Shown: piece by piece, positions 52,187 to 63,937 of the stretch
Numbering within the stretch: the stretch's first letter is position 1
How the letters are laid out: each line of letters starts with the position of its first letter
NCBI RefSeq assembly: GCF_963678635.1
Contig: NW_026971067.1
Span: forward strand, 62,001-126,000
DNA from: Symsagittifera roscoffensis
Lineage: Eukaryota; Xenacoelomorpha; Acoela; Convolutidae
Direction: 5' to 3'
Length of the DNA stretch: 64,000 bases
Translations under genes and position numbers: made by a program
Notes under the pieces: generated by a model
The model's input: the letters and a program-made list of their open reading frames with translations, nothing else
The model's database searches: none
What the model was told of the DNA's origin: nothing

Positions 52187-53014
52187 ATGAAAAGATGTTT
52201 CGGGTTTTCTCTCGTGGCGCTTTTCGGAATGTTGCTCGCTGTTGTTATCGTACAAGAAACCATTGCTATATTCGAGGACTCCAAACAGAAAAGCTCTTCT
52301 ATCACTTTTCCCGAAATACCAAATGGAGTTTATGAGCAGAGCGTGTTGCTTATGAACGCAATAAAATTGGGGTCCGATTTCGATTATTTGGAGTTTTTGT
52401 CCTCGTGCGAGTGCCGACTAATGTCGTTTAAGAACAGAAGCGACATCAATTCTTGCAGGGCTTTCGAAATTCAAGTGCCTGTAAATTATACACACGACAA
52501 CGGATCATTTTTCTTGTCGACAATACCCACCACTTTAATTTTGAACCCTCAGAGCTATGTCGATAGGGCGTATTTGAACTTGACTTGTAACTTGACTAGA
52601 GGAGTTTTTTTTAGTTACGCAGCATTTCCTGTCGAATGGGGCGAACTTATAAAACTAACTTCAAAAATTGAAGACGCCCTGGCGTTTTATCAGAAGCATT
52701 TTGAGCTCCGACCACTGGATTTTCTGACCGCTGGACACAAAGTCGTGATAAAATATTCAGAGAAACATTTTGTGGACGAAAACGGAGTTATGGGACCCAC
52801 GGGTCGGTTTATTTATTCTGATTCCTCGTCGACATCAGCCAAAGATCCACTTGTTACCGAGATGATATTCACCTACGCTTCGTCCAAATACGAGTTAGTC
52901 TCGGTTTTGACGAACAAAAGCTACTTTCGCATTGTGAAACTCTTCGCTACTTTTCTGCTGGCGTCTGAGAGAACATATTCAATCTACAAGCGACTAGCAG
53001 TTCGAAAGAATTAG
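52187..53014 (+). CDS. Hypothetical membrane-anchored glycoprotein, nested in anoctamin intron
   Basis: A single-exon ORF of 275 aa on the strand opposite to anoctamin. ATG 52187 is the first good start; the open frame extends to a TTG at 52121 but without ATG. The N terminus MKRCFGFSLVALFGMLLAVV is a typical signal peptide or signal anchor. The rest has several N-glycosylation sites (NYT, NGS, NLT twice, NKS, NRS) and Cys in the first half (SCECRL, NSCRAF, LTCNL), as expected of an extracellular or luminal domain. I recognise no family. AATAAA at about 53182 would serve as polyadenylation signal. A long intact frame with ordinary composition supports a real gene. Confidence 0.65.
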   Translation: MKRCFGFSLVALFGMLLAVVIVQETIAIFEDSKQKSSSITFPEIPNGVYEQSVLLMNAIKLGSDFDYLEFLSSCECRLMSFKNRSDINSCRAFEIQVPVNYTHDNGSFFLSTIPTTLILNPQSYVDRAYLNLTCNLTRGVFFSYAAFPVEWGELIKLTSKIEDALAFYQKHFELRPLDFLTAGHKVVIKYSEKHFVDENGVMGPTGRFIYSDSSSTSAKDPLVTEMIFTYASSKYELVSVLTNKSYFRIVKLFATFLLASERTYSIYKRLAVRKN

Positions 53015-53446
53015 CTGCCAAAAAAACGAGAATACTCGAAAAATGAACCGATAATAATTTGCGATATTTATCAACTGAAATATCCATATACGTCCTTGTT
53101 TAAAATAGTAGTCTATAAAACTCAAAAATAATCGTTTATAGTAGATTAAAAATGGCTTATAATTTAATTTTTTGTCAAATCAATAAAACTCATTTCGATT
53201 GATTATTCCGGATATTATTAAAGTTATAATGAAGTCGGGATGAAAATGAATTTTGTTGCAAATTTTAGTAAAAATTTCAAACACAGTGCAGTATAACCAA
53301 AACTTAACAATTGCTTTCGGCGTAAATAGGAAAATCTAGGAAATTTTTAAAGTTTCTCACTTTTTTGTTGACCGATCTTTATTTACTCTCCCTGATCCAA
53401 TTTAGGACCCACCAGCCCGCTTACTACACCTTCTCCTCGTTTAAAT

Positions 53447-53642
53447 CCCTACCCCCCCCCCCGCCCCCACCGCTGCCTCCTTTACTTTTCAACCTACTTT
53501 GCCATGCTTCAACCCCACACATCACCTTTTCAAAATTAAAGGGGGAGGAGCGGTGGTGGGGGGGGACTAAAGGGATGTCTAAATGCGGAGGGGAGGGAGG
53601 GGGGTTGGTGAATAGTAATAGAGTGGGGGGGGGGGGGGGGAG
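53447..53642. repeat. C-run / G-run imperfect palindrome
   Basis: A C-rich stretch (about 53450-53475, with CCCCCCCCCC) is followed by G-rich stretches (about 53540-53642, with runs of up to 18 G), in part complementary (CCACCGCTGCC against GGAGCGGTGG). The long open frames on both strands here are low-complexity artefacts. It may fold into hairpin or G-quadruplex structures. Confidence 0.6.
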
Positions 53643-53724
53643 TTTGAATAAGTGAACGGACAGGAGAGAGGTAGGGTTAAACGCGCAATTTGTATAAAAT
53701 TGATTAGGTTTTGCGAAAAGTATA

Positions 53725-53960
53725 ATATAGAGATTATAATCCATTATAACGGATTTTAAAGGATTGAGTTTTTTACGGAATTAATCGATTATAATGACAC
53801 TATAATCGATTTCATGGTCTAATATTACGACAAAAATAGATTATAATGACAACTTTTTAGACAACACTTTTTCACTATAATCGATTCCATTGTCTAAATT
53901 TACAACAAAATGGATTACAATGACATTTTAGGCAATTTTTTTTTCATTATAATTGACTTT
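53725..53960. repeat. Short AT-rich tandem repeat
   Basis: The phrase CTATAATCGATT with CATGGTCTAA or CATTGTCTAA and ATTATAATGACA recurs at roughly 60-70 bp distance, about three to four times, with drift. No gene is seen. Confidence 0.5.
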
Positions 53961-54445
53961 TATCCATGAAATTCCGGCGCGGGTTGCTTATGGGTACCGC
54001 AAAAAATAGTTATTGGGGATTTTATTGTCTTTTTTGTCTCTGGTTTTCTAAAGAATATACACTGCAAACGGTGCGCCTTATGAGAATACAGTTTGGACTA
54101 GTGACGGCAAGTTTAAAAAGTTTGAGACAAGTTCAAAAATCAGCTTTAACCGCAAACATTAGGTAAATATTGTTCATCCCGTGACCTCAAAAAAGCTCTG
54201 TTTCATAGTCTGGAAGAACCAGAATCGCTCATAAATGTGCATAGTTTTCAAATAGCTTTGAAGGAAATCTTGCTGCGTTAAAATGGCCAGGAAAGTGCTG
54301 ATCTGCTAATTAGAATTCAAAACCTGAAAAAGATTTGAAGCCTTTCTTAAGATCAATTTTTTTTGTAGTGAAACGAGAAAATATTCTTTTTAAAGCGTTC
54401 AGATTTTGTATGTAAACGAAACTCTATTGTAATCAATCGTCGAAC

Positions 54446-54573
54446 CTGATAACCAAACGCGACTGTTTTTTCGAGGTACTCTTCAAGCGTGAAGTTCAGC
54501 AGAGGTAGTTTGACATATTCGCGAATCATCATGTTTTCACGCAGTTTCCTCATGTTGTTTTCGTCAGGATCCA
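54446..54573 (-). CDS. Anoctamin exon (FTLEEYLE...FGY)
   Basis: A 128-bp exon encoding VDPDENNMRKLRENM then LPLLNFTLEEYLEKTVAFGYQ. The family has a similar F.EYLEMVIQFGY just before the FPLAPLLAL helix. The acceptor AG is at 54574-54575 (TTCAAG). The donor CAG|GTTCGA is weak but gives the correct phase and the family's exact spacing into the next exon. Confidence 0.85.
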
Positions 54574-56115
54574 CTTGAAGTTGATAAAAACAATATGATA
54601 GATGGATCACAATAAGAAAACAAGAGTCACGAACTTTAAAAAAATTAACTTAATTAATGGTTTTCAATAACTTATAATTTTGATATATCCAACTCATTTG
54701 TTCATGCGAATCAGACAAATAATCAAAAGAATGGTAGCAGTAGAAATAACCAGCAGTTTTTGTTTTGTTTTCACATTGTTCCGACCATTGGAATTGGGGA
54801 GGATCTTTGTATTTGGGTATATTTTAGTTTTTTTTCTATTTTGTTTTTCACGCAAAATTAGGTACTCTGAATATTCAGCTGAGTGATTTGAGTGATATAT
54901 CAAATTAGAGCCGTTTCAGTCGTCACACGAACTACATTAGAAAATTTCAAAAAACCGTCTGACTGTTGAGAAAAACTGATTTGAAACTTTTAAGACTTAT
55001 TCTAATTTCGAGCGAGCAATGCGTTTGAGTAACGCTCTTTATATGGAAGTTTGCTGTTTTTTTTTAGATTTCCAGAACAAAAAAACTCAATTTTTCTATA
55101 TAAAAGTTAGTTTTGGATACTTCATTTAGTGCTTGTTTGGCAAAAAAGGCTTTTTTTGAGCAAAGTATTAGAAAACAATTTTAAAAGTTTTTGTTTTAGG
55201 TTTTTCATAAAATTTTTGAAGACACTTGTTGTCGATCATGACTAAATCACTAGTTTTCAATGCTATTGCATAGTTCTAGAATCATAACACCCTCTAAAAA
55301 CAAAATTAATTTGAAAAAAATTATTAAATAGCAACTGTCTATCCCTGTTCAATTAAGACTACGGTTCTTCTACCGAGTATATTTATCATTCCTGCCGGAG
55401 ATTTCAGCTTTTTTTTTTAAAGTTTTTGGCTCTTTGATTCTTGCGATCAGTTTTCCTTACCTGGGCGAATAGCAAGGGTTTTACAACTGAGTTGTAGTCT
55501 CAAAAAATCTTGTTCGTCTTAAGGAAATTTTTATTTCACGCATTGAAAATTGCCCATTGCGTTTGAATTTTTTAGTTTTCCACAAAATAGTTTTCCTTGT
55601 TTAGTGTTTGTTTTTAACTTGTTTTGCTGCTGGTTTGATCTGAAGCGTTTTTTGTTCTTTGCTTATGAAAAAATTAGCCTTTTTTGGTTTTCCATGTCTG
55701 ATTTTAAACTACGAATCAACCTTTTTTCGTTTTCCGTGTCTGATTTTAAAAGAGATCATGAAACAATAGAATTCATTTTTTAAAATCTTTTTTGCCCATA
55801 ATTTTAATGCAGATAATTTGACGCAGTTCGATTTGAATCAAAGTAATTTTTTTGCTTATGAAATTTTTATTCTACCCTTGTGTTCATTAATTTTCGAAAC
55901 AATTTGCTTTTCCTAAGCTTTTAGCATTTTCTTTTCAAATTGTTTTTACAAACATGTCATTGTCGATTTGACTTTCTCAGTGTGGCAATCATATTTTAAG
56001 TTATAAAATTTTCCACATTCTCTTCTAAAATTTTTTCTAGAAACTTCACAAAATTTCCATTTAAGTCGAAAAGTAATTTAGACTTTTTGAGACAACCCAT
56101 TTATCAAAATTTTAC

Positions 56116-56292
56116 CTTGAGATCTGCACAATCTGCACCGTGAGAATAATTCAAGACTGATCGATTTGACCCGGGGAAGAATTATGTCCATGCAGAATTT
56201 GGGGAGGGGTTTGGCAGCCATGAGAACCAGAGTTTGCAAGGCCAGTTCCGACATACAGTTGTCATTGGGACACTCGTCTTGGAATCGCTCGC
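56116..56292 (-). CDS. Anoctamin exon (ECPNDNCMSEL)
   Basis: A 177-bp exon, acceptor AG at 56293-56294 (TTCAG), donor GT at 56114-56115 (AAG|GTAAAA). It encodes ERFQDECPNDNCMSELALQT then LVLMAAKPLPKFCMDIILPRVK. This corresponds to the family's EC.P.GC..EL..QL.IIM.GKQ block, with the two conserved Cys present. Phase 1 at both ends matches its neighbours. Confidence 0.88.
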
Positions 56293-56989
56293 CTGAAGTT
56301 CGCAGTGGTGAGATAAATTGAAAACAACTCAATTTGAACAAAATCATAATAATTCGATTTTTATAAGTTTTACCTCCTCCCTTTATTTTTTTGCCATTTT
56401 ATCTTTATACGTTTCACAAATATGATGCGATGAGTGGGATTTTATTTATCGTTGGGTTTGAAGTTTTCCAAATTTCGTAGTTGGATATCAGCCCTGCTTT
56501 TTTTGTAAAAGCGATTGAATTTCGTAACAAAACTGAGCTTTCTCAGATTCGAGCCAATCACATTCTTTTTTATCTGTTTCAGAGCATTCAGGTGATTTGA
56601 GAATCTATCCTATACGCGGGTTGACCAAAATTGCTCGTTATACACTTTTTATGCAATTCCATAGGCACATTAAATTGCATGCAAGGTCTATAATCAGTGA
56701 TTTTCCATATATGGAAACTTAATGACTAGAATTACTCTATAAAAAAAATGATATTAAACTTATTTCTTCTTCAAATTTTTTGGTTGTGTTTGTAAACGAA
56801 GACAGGTGAAAAAGACCATGGTTTTTTCAAAACTAAAATTGGACTGTCTTGCATTTACAATGCATAGGAAACGATTGTATTACACAACGAAATTGTATTA
56901 CACAACAAATTGTGCATCCGAAATTGTATTAAACAACTGATATAAGCAATCTTGGAGGAGGCAATCTCCAAATTGAAAGTTAATAAATT

Positions 56990-57350
56990 AATTCAGATGA
57001 ACGAACAAACAGGAGCATCAGAAAACAGGGCTAAACGGAAAATGTTATCGGCGGCCGAACTTTTTGAAAATTACAGCAAGAGAGATAGATGATTTGCGCA
57101 TAATTAGGGCTGAGGGGAATGGAAATAGAAAGGAATCAAAGGAAGAAAGCATTGGCAAAGTTATGAACGAAGCGAACACTCCTGAAACTGGGATAGACGA
57201 GAAAACATTTCAGTTGCCCATCGAGTCCTGACCAAAACAGCAGCCGTCAAGCCAATAACTGTGAGTTTTGCCAGACGTATAAGCAAAAAGCCCCTGATGA
57301 AGAAGTGGAAAATGCTGCAGGAGAAGGGATAACCTAATATCAAACATTCG
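56990..57350 (+). pseudogene. Non-LTR retrotransposon ORF1 relic
   Basis: A plus-strand frame at about 57196-57330 gives KTAAVKPITVSFARRISKKP then LMKKWKMLQEKG, typical of the C-terminal part of non-LTR ORF1 proteins (a ...RPIIVKF.RR..K...LK..K.LK.KG pattern). The upstream part is charged and helical, like an ORF1 coiled coil. Stops and frameshifts are present. It may belong to the same element as the satellite and RT relic downstream. Confidence 0.5.
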
Positions 57351-58249
57351 AAGCTCTGAATCAACCACGCCTACATTTTTAAAAAATGATGAAACCGGAC
57401 GAACGCGTTGGACCAAAAAAAGGGACATATTTTACGAGTAAAAGCTTGAAAAAAATATGTTGCATTAGTGGGTTCAATGAAGGTGGAATATTCTTGGAAT
57501 ACTCTTTTTTGAACTGATGTGAAGAAATGTTTTCAAGGCAAATGTATCTTTTCCGTGATAGTGTTGCTATCTACTGATCAATCTTTGCGTAAATATCATG
57601 AAAACATATGCATTTCTTAGTAGTCTCAAGTCATTTTTTTATGCTTTACAAAATTTTGGCTTAATTGAACGGACGAAACTAATCTGTATAAATTGCAAGG
57701 ATTCCAAACGAACCTTAGAAAAAAGAGAAAAACAACTAGAATTGAAGATAGCCCTAATGTTGAAGTGCTCAAATTTAGAAGCTTTTTGAATCCTTATCCT
57801 ATCTCTTTCAAAGACAAAATTTATGGTGAACGTTTTCTAAAACAAAAAATCCTATAGTGATTTGAATTTTTTGATGACAAAAAATCAATTGGATGATTTT
57901 CTAATTATTCTCAAACAAAGTTTTCAAGTTTGAAAAATAGTAAAATGAAATAATTTTCATACTGCCTATATTAAATTTAATGAATGCCTAATTGAGTCAA
58001 AAAATACGTTTACGCCGCTGCAAAATTTACGTCCGAATAAAAGGTCAAAAGCTCCAAAATTTAAGTTAAAAAGTTGAAAACTCATGCGGATTAATGAATG
58101 TTATAAAATTTGGAAAACTGATAAGCGAATTTCGAGTAAAAAAAAATTATATTTTTTAAAGAAGGGCGAAAAACTGAAAAACTTTTGAAGCAAAAAAGAG
58201 AGTACTTTTTACAAAAGATAGTAACTGTATCGGAGACTCGAGACAGGTT

Positions 58250-60850
58250 TGCAAGTTTTAAATGAAATAACAGGAAAAAAACCCAATTTTGCATCTATAT
58301 CTGTAAATAGTAGAAATTTCTATGAATACATCTCAGTGTCAGACGCTTTCAATGAATTCTTCTCAACAATTAGATTTAATTTAGCTAAATCCATGTCTCA
58401 AGTAGAACCAATCCTTGATATTAAAAACGCTACCATAGCCTTGCACTTTTTCAATTGTTTCTTCCCCGAGGTGATTAGTGTTTTAACCAACTTGAAGCCT
58501 AAAAAACCCAATTCGTCTCGTTTTGCATCTATCTCTGTTTATAGTAGAAACTTACATGAAAACTCCTCAATGTCAGACGCTTACAAGGAATTCTTCTCAA
58601 CAATTAGATCTAATTTAGCTAAATCCATATCTTAAGTAGAACCAATCCTTGATATTGAAAATGCTACGAAATCACTGCATTTTTTCAATTGTTTTTTCCA
58701 AGAGGTAATTAGTGTTATAACCAACTTGAAGCCAAAAAAAAACACAATTCGTCTCGTTTTGCATCTATATATGTTTATAGTAAAAATTTATATGAATACT
58801 CCTCAATGTCAGAGGCTTTCAATGAATTCTTCTCAACAATTAGATCTAATTTAGCTAAATCCAAGTCTCAAGTAGAACCAATCCTTGATATTAAAAATGC
58901 TACCATATCATTACACTTTTTCAATTGTTTTTTCCAAGAGTTGATTAGTGTTATAACCGACTTGAAGCCCAAAAAACCCAATTCATCTCGTTTTGCATCT
59001 ATATCTGTTTATAGTAGAAATTTATATGAAAACTCCTCAGTGTCAGACGCTTTCAATGAATTCTTCTCAACAATTAGATCTAATTTATCTAAATCCATGT
59101 CTCAAATAGAAACAATCCTTGATATTAAAAACGCTAACATAGCCTTGCCTTTTTTCAATTGTTTTTTTCCAAGAGGTGATTAGTGTTATAACCAATTTGA
59201 AGCCCAAAAAACCCAATTAGTCTAGTTTGGCATCTATCTCTGTTTATAGTAGAAACTTATATGAAAACTCCTCGCTGTCATACTCTTTCAAGGAATTCTT
59301 CTCAATAGTTAGATCTAATTTAGCTAAATCCATATCTTAAGTAGAACCAATCCTTGATATTGAAAATGCCACGATATCATTGCACTTTTTCAATTGTTTT
59401 TTCCAAGAGGTGATTAGTGTTATAACCAACTTGAAGCCCAAAAAACACAATTCGTCTCGTTTTGCATCAATATCTGTTTATAGTAAAAATTTATATGAAT
59501 ACTCCTCAATATCAGACGCTTTCAATAAATTTTTCTCAACAATTAGATAAAAATTAGCTAATTCCATGTCTCAGGTAGAACCAATCCTTGATATTAAAAA
59601 TGCTACCATATCATTACACTTTTTCAATTGTTTTTTCCAAGAGGTGATTAGTGTTATAACCAACTTGAAGCCCAAAAGGCCCAATTCGTCTCATTTTGCA
59701 TCTATATCTGTTTATAGTAAAAATTTATATGAATACTCCTCAATATCAGACGCTTTCAATAAATTTTTCTCAACAATTAGATAAAAATTAGCTAATTCCA
59801 TGTCTCAAGTAGAACCAATCCTTGATATTAAAAATGCTACCATATCATTACACTTTTTCAATTGTTTTTTCCAAGAGTTGATTAGTGTTATAACCAACTT
59901 GAAGCCCAAAAAGCCCAATTCATCTCATTTTGCATCTATATCTGTTTATAGTAGAAATGTATATGAATACTCCTCAATGTCAGACGCTATCAAGGAATTC
60001 TTCTCAATAATTAGATCTAATTTAGCTAAATCCTCTTCTCAAGTAGAAACAATCCTTGATATTGAAAATGCTATCAAATCATTGCACTTTTTCAATTGTT
60101 TTTTCGAAGCAGTGAGTAGTGTTATAACCAACTTGAAACCAAAAAAAAACACAATTCGTCTCGTTTTGCATCTATATATGTTTAAAGTAAAAATTTATAC
60201 AAATACTTCTCAATGTATGACGCTTTCAATGAATTTTTTTTTACAATTATATCTAATTCAGCTAAATCCATAGCTCAAGTAGAACCAATCCTTGATATTG
60301 AAAATGCTCCCATATCATTGCACTTTTTCAATTGTTTTTTCCAAGAGGTGATTAGTGCTTCAACCAACTTGAAGCCCAAAAAACCCATTTCGTCTCGTTT
60401 TGCATCTATCTCTGTTTATACCAGAAACTTATATGAATATTCCTCAATGTCAGACGCTATCAAGGAAATCTTCTCAATAATTAGATCTAATTTAGCTAAA
60501 TCCATATCTCAAGTATAAACAATCCTTGATATTGAAAATGCTACCAAATCATTGCACCTTTTCAATTATTTTTTCGAAGCGGTGAGTAGTGTTATAACCA
60601 ACTTGAAACCAAAAACACACAGTTCGTCTCGTTTTGCATCTATATATGTTTATAGTAAAAATTTATATGAATACTCCTCAATGTCTGACGCTTTCAATGA
60701 TTTTTCTCCGACAATTAGATCTAATTTAGCTAAATCCATATCTCAAGTAGAACCAATCCTTGATGTTAAAAATGCTCCCATGTAATTGCACTTTTTCAAT
60801 TGTTTTTTCCAAGAAGTGATTAGTGTTATAACCAACTTGAAGCCCAAACT
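58250..60850 (+). repeat. 234-bp tandem satellite derived from a non-LTR retrotransposon ORF
   Basis: At least eleven units follow one another; the TCAGACGC block or its variants start at 58339, 58573, 58809, 59043, 59278, 59512, 59746, 59980, 60216, 60450 and 60684, a period of 234 bp (235-236 at three joints). 234 is 78 codons, and many units stay open in one frame, so the ORF pieces here repeat SDAFNEFFSTIRSNLAKS and HFFNCFFQEVISVITNLKPK. These phrases resemble the stretch just before the RT domain in non-LTR ORF2 proteins. An RT relic follows at once, so the array arose by amplification within one element copy. Confidence 0.85.
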
Positions 60851-61129
60851 AATTTTTCAAAATCGCATGAAAAAAGCAAACTGCTGCTAATAAAAAGCTG
60901 TTTTGTTATAGCTCCCTATTTAATTCAACCCATAAACTTTTCTTTCATTTCTGGTGTTTTACCGAAAAATCCGTACAAAGTGCTTGGTACAACTTTTCCT
61001 CGTACAAAGTAATAAAACTTTACAAAGAATTACTTTACAAAGTAATAGAAAAAATTATGCATTTTGGTTTTTACAATTTTTTTGGAAAGTTCAGCTTGCT
61101 ATTCGATGGTCACTATGGAACTAGCAAAA

Positions 61130-61960
61130 AACTCAGGACAATCGATGTGCTAGCTGAATTAACTGAGCGCATTTTTTGAGGACTAACGGATAAATCAACG
61201 CTAGTTTTTTTTGTTGATTTAAGGAAGCATTTGATACGCTTGATTAAAAAACTCTCACCGGAAACCTAAATTGTTAGGGAAGACATGGGAACTGTTATAA
61301 CTGGCTTGAAAATTTTTTGTCCAATAGATATTAGTGCGTCCAAGTCAATAAATAAGCTTCTGGCTGATTGCCCATGAATACAGGGGCATTCTCTTGGCCA
61401 TCTTCTTTTTCATAATTACATTAATGGCCTGCATTTCTCAGCCACTGATTCAAATCGTTTTCATTTTGCTAATGATACAATTGGGGCATGTGCGAGCTCG
61501 TGCCTTGATTTATTTCAAAAATATTTAATGAATGTTTCCAAATGGTTGTTGCAAACAAATTGACATTCAACTCAGATAAAAACAGGTTTAATAATTTTGA
61601 TAGAAAGGGAAGTGCTTCATATCTTCAAATTCATCTAGCTAAAGCTATGTTTGAGCCAAAGATAGATGTTTTACCGGATAACCTGGATGTTTTACTGGAT
61701 GACAAGTTGTCGTTTGTGTTTCATATTCAAAAATCTAAAACAATCCTAGGGCTTCATTGTGGCATTTTTTCAAAAACGCCATTTTCACTCAAACACTACC
61801 ATACAAATATCAAACCAATATAAAAAACGTGGGCAAAATAGTTTTTCTCTTCTGAATCAAATTTGTTTGTTACAGCGAAAAGCTGTTCGAATGATTTTTT
61901 TTTCAAGAGGATATCTGATAGTACAACACAATTTTTTGGAATAAGAAACCCTAACAGTAC
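61130..61960 (+). pseudogene. Decayed non-LTR reverse transcriptase downstream of the satellite
   Basis: Pieces in several frames are recognisable: LTDKSTLVFFVDLRKH (family LDLRKAFD region) near 61190-61235, then VVANKLTFNSDKNRF and LDDKLSFVFHIQKSKTILG at 61545-61760 (after the active-site region). The active-site block itself is degraded near 61460. There are many stops. It continues the element from which the satellite was made. Confidence 0.65.
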
Positions 61961-62241
61961 AAGAACTATACATTTGCGATTTCTTGAAGTTTTGCTTTGG
62001 AACTGTAAGTCATTGACAAAGAACTGTAAGTTCCTCTAATTTGTAAAAATAAATCAAAATCATGCTCTCTAATCTAACTATTAAAGGTGCAAAATTACTG
62101 ATTATAAGGAGGAAAAACAATTTTTTGAATTGAAAATTTGGAAAAATGATCAAAATTGATGAAACAAGTTTTGTTCACAATTTCAATATTATTTTTTTAC
62201 TTGGAAAAAATGATTACGTAAAATCCATTTAAAAAAAAACT

Positions 62242-62242
<1 letters not shown>

Positions 62243-62295
<53 letters not shown>
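62243..62295. repeat. (TA)n microsatellite
   Basis: An uninterrupted TA dinucleotide run of about 52 bases. The open frame across it is an artefact. Confidence 0.95.
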
Positions 62296-62297
<2 letters not shown>

Positions 62298-62590
62298 TTT
62301 TTAACCCATTGGCTAAGTGCTATCAAAGCACTTTTTCAGGGTTGCGGTTCTGATTCAAAAATTGACCCTCCAAATTCTTCTAGCTTTCGAGATATTGTCC
62401 TTTTTCTTTTTTTTCGAAAATTTTTTAAAACTTTTTTTTTAAACTTAAAACTAAACCCTTTTTTGGTTTATTAATACCGGTGTTGAGTTATATGGGACTA
62501 GTAATTGCGCAAAACTAATGAAAACCAAAGAGTAATGGGCTCTTGTGAAACAATTTGATATAATTTCCCCGTTTTTTTTAAAATTTTATT

Positions 62591-62960
62591 TACATTTGTT
62601 GTGAATCTGTATTCGGGTAGACTCTTGATAGATAAGTATTGTACATTTAGTCTATCCACTTCATTCTGGTATTTTATACAACAATTTAAGTTTCAGTTTT
62701 TAGTTTCCTTTGAAAAAGTGCTTAAAGCTTACTGTTGTATCTGTACTTATACTATTAAAGAGAAATAAAATAATAATAATAAATTATTATTTATTTCTTT
62801 TTAATAGTATAAGTACAGATACAACAGTAATATTTAAACATTTTTTCAAGGGAACTTAATTTAATTGTTGTACAAAATACCAGAATGAAGTAGATAGACT
62901 AAATGTACAATACGAATATATCAAGAGTCCACCCGAATACAGATTCATACCAAATTTAAG
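62591..62960. repeat. Large inverted repeat (hairpin), arms ~180 bp
   Basis: The left arm (about 62600-62770, with TGAATCTGTATTCGGGT, TACATTTAGTCTATC and TGTATCTGTACTTATACT) recurs as its reverse complement in the right arm (about 62790-62955, with AGTATAAGTACAGATACA, GATAGACTAAATGTA and ACCCGAATACAGATTCA). The centre near 62780 is AATAATAATAATAAATTATT. The arms differ by small indels. It could be a foldback transposon or a MITE with long terminal inverted repeats. Confidence 0.8.
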
Positions 62961-63037
62961 CAAACTCAAATAAATTCTTTTCTTTCTTTCGCTTGTTACT
63001 TATGAATTGCCGCTTCACGGGCCATTTGATCCCTTAC

Positions 63038-63227
63038 CTAGATTCAGGATTCCGTTTGTGCTGGTGCCTCCTCTTACGAATGCGATGTAAAACAGTGAAG
63101 CGTAGCTGTTGACGAAATAGAATGCGAATATCTTGATGATGAGAGCGTCGTCATACTCCGTCTGGGTCCGGTGGTTTTCCCAGTCTGTCAACTTCCACGC
63201 TAGTCGCTTGTAGATTTGTTCCAGGAT
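63038..63227 (-). CDS. Anoctamin exon (RTQTEYD...VNSYASLFYIAF)
   Basis: A 190-bp exon, acceptor AG at 63228-63229, donor GT at 63036-63037 (TAG|GTAAGG). It encodes IYKRLAWKLTDWENHRTQTE then YDDALIIKIFAFYFVNSYAS and LFYIAFVRGG. This is one of the most typical anoctamin stretches (E..RT..EY...L..K.F.F.FVN.Y.SL.YIAF). The gene continues to the right beyond the window; no further exon is seen in 63228-64000. Confidence 0.92.
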
Positions 63228-63229
63228 CT

Positions 63230-63937
63230 AATTGTGAAAACATTTATTTTACAAACGAGGGAAGCAGTATCAAAATATGAGCTACTCAGCTCTTACCGGA
63301 GAACCGTGCTGTTGCTTCCTGGTAAAGAAATTATCAGCAATTTTTTTGTTTATTTGACTGGGCCGGACAAAAAACCGCACATTTAAGCAACGACCAGTTA
63401 TCATGATTAGGTTGGGATTAAAACATCGATTATTCGATTTATAGCAGAGAAATATAGCCAGTTAACCTTGTTAAGTTGTTATAAGTCGTTTTTTTTTGTA
63501 AAGTTGTTAAGTTGTTGTTTGATGGAACCTTGATACACTACAGATATAAATAAAATATTTCAAAATTGTTTTAAAGGCAAATGTACAGCAAATGGGAGAC
63601 CCCTTTGGTTGGCGAGAGTGTCGAACCACCCCCTTCATCGGGTCTCTTCTGTTATTCGGCCCAAAATTATCAGTTTGTCGATTGAGCTTCTGTTTTTATT
63701 GATATTGCTTACCGGAAGTAATTTCTACCAATCAGATTCGAGCATTATGATGCAATTTTCAAAGTATGAAAAGTTTGAGTTTTGGACTGTATAACAGAAA
63801 GGATCCAAGACTAGTTATCCTTTAATGTCACTTCAATCTGTGTGAAATAATTTATATGTCACACAAGTGGAGAAAATGGGTTAATTTGACCACCCTTTTT
63901 GATGAAAAACAATTGGTTCAAATCAGGGGCGGATCTA
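63230..63937. other. Anoctamin intron sequence
   Basis: Non-coding AT-rich sequence; the open frame at 63609-63794 has no recognisable similarity. It lies upstream of the exon at 63038-63227. Confidence 0.4.

Noticed and set aside
53365-53744. Open frames of ~100 codons on both strands
   Set aside because: They are proline- or glycine-rich translations of C- and G-runs.
62241-62474. 77-codon frame starting in a Tyr-Ile run
   Set aside because: It is a translation of the TA microsatellite.
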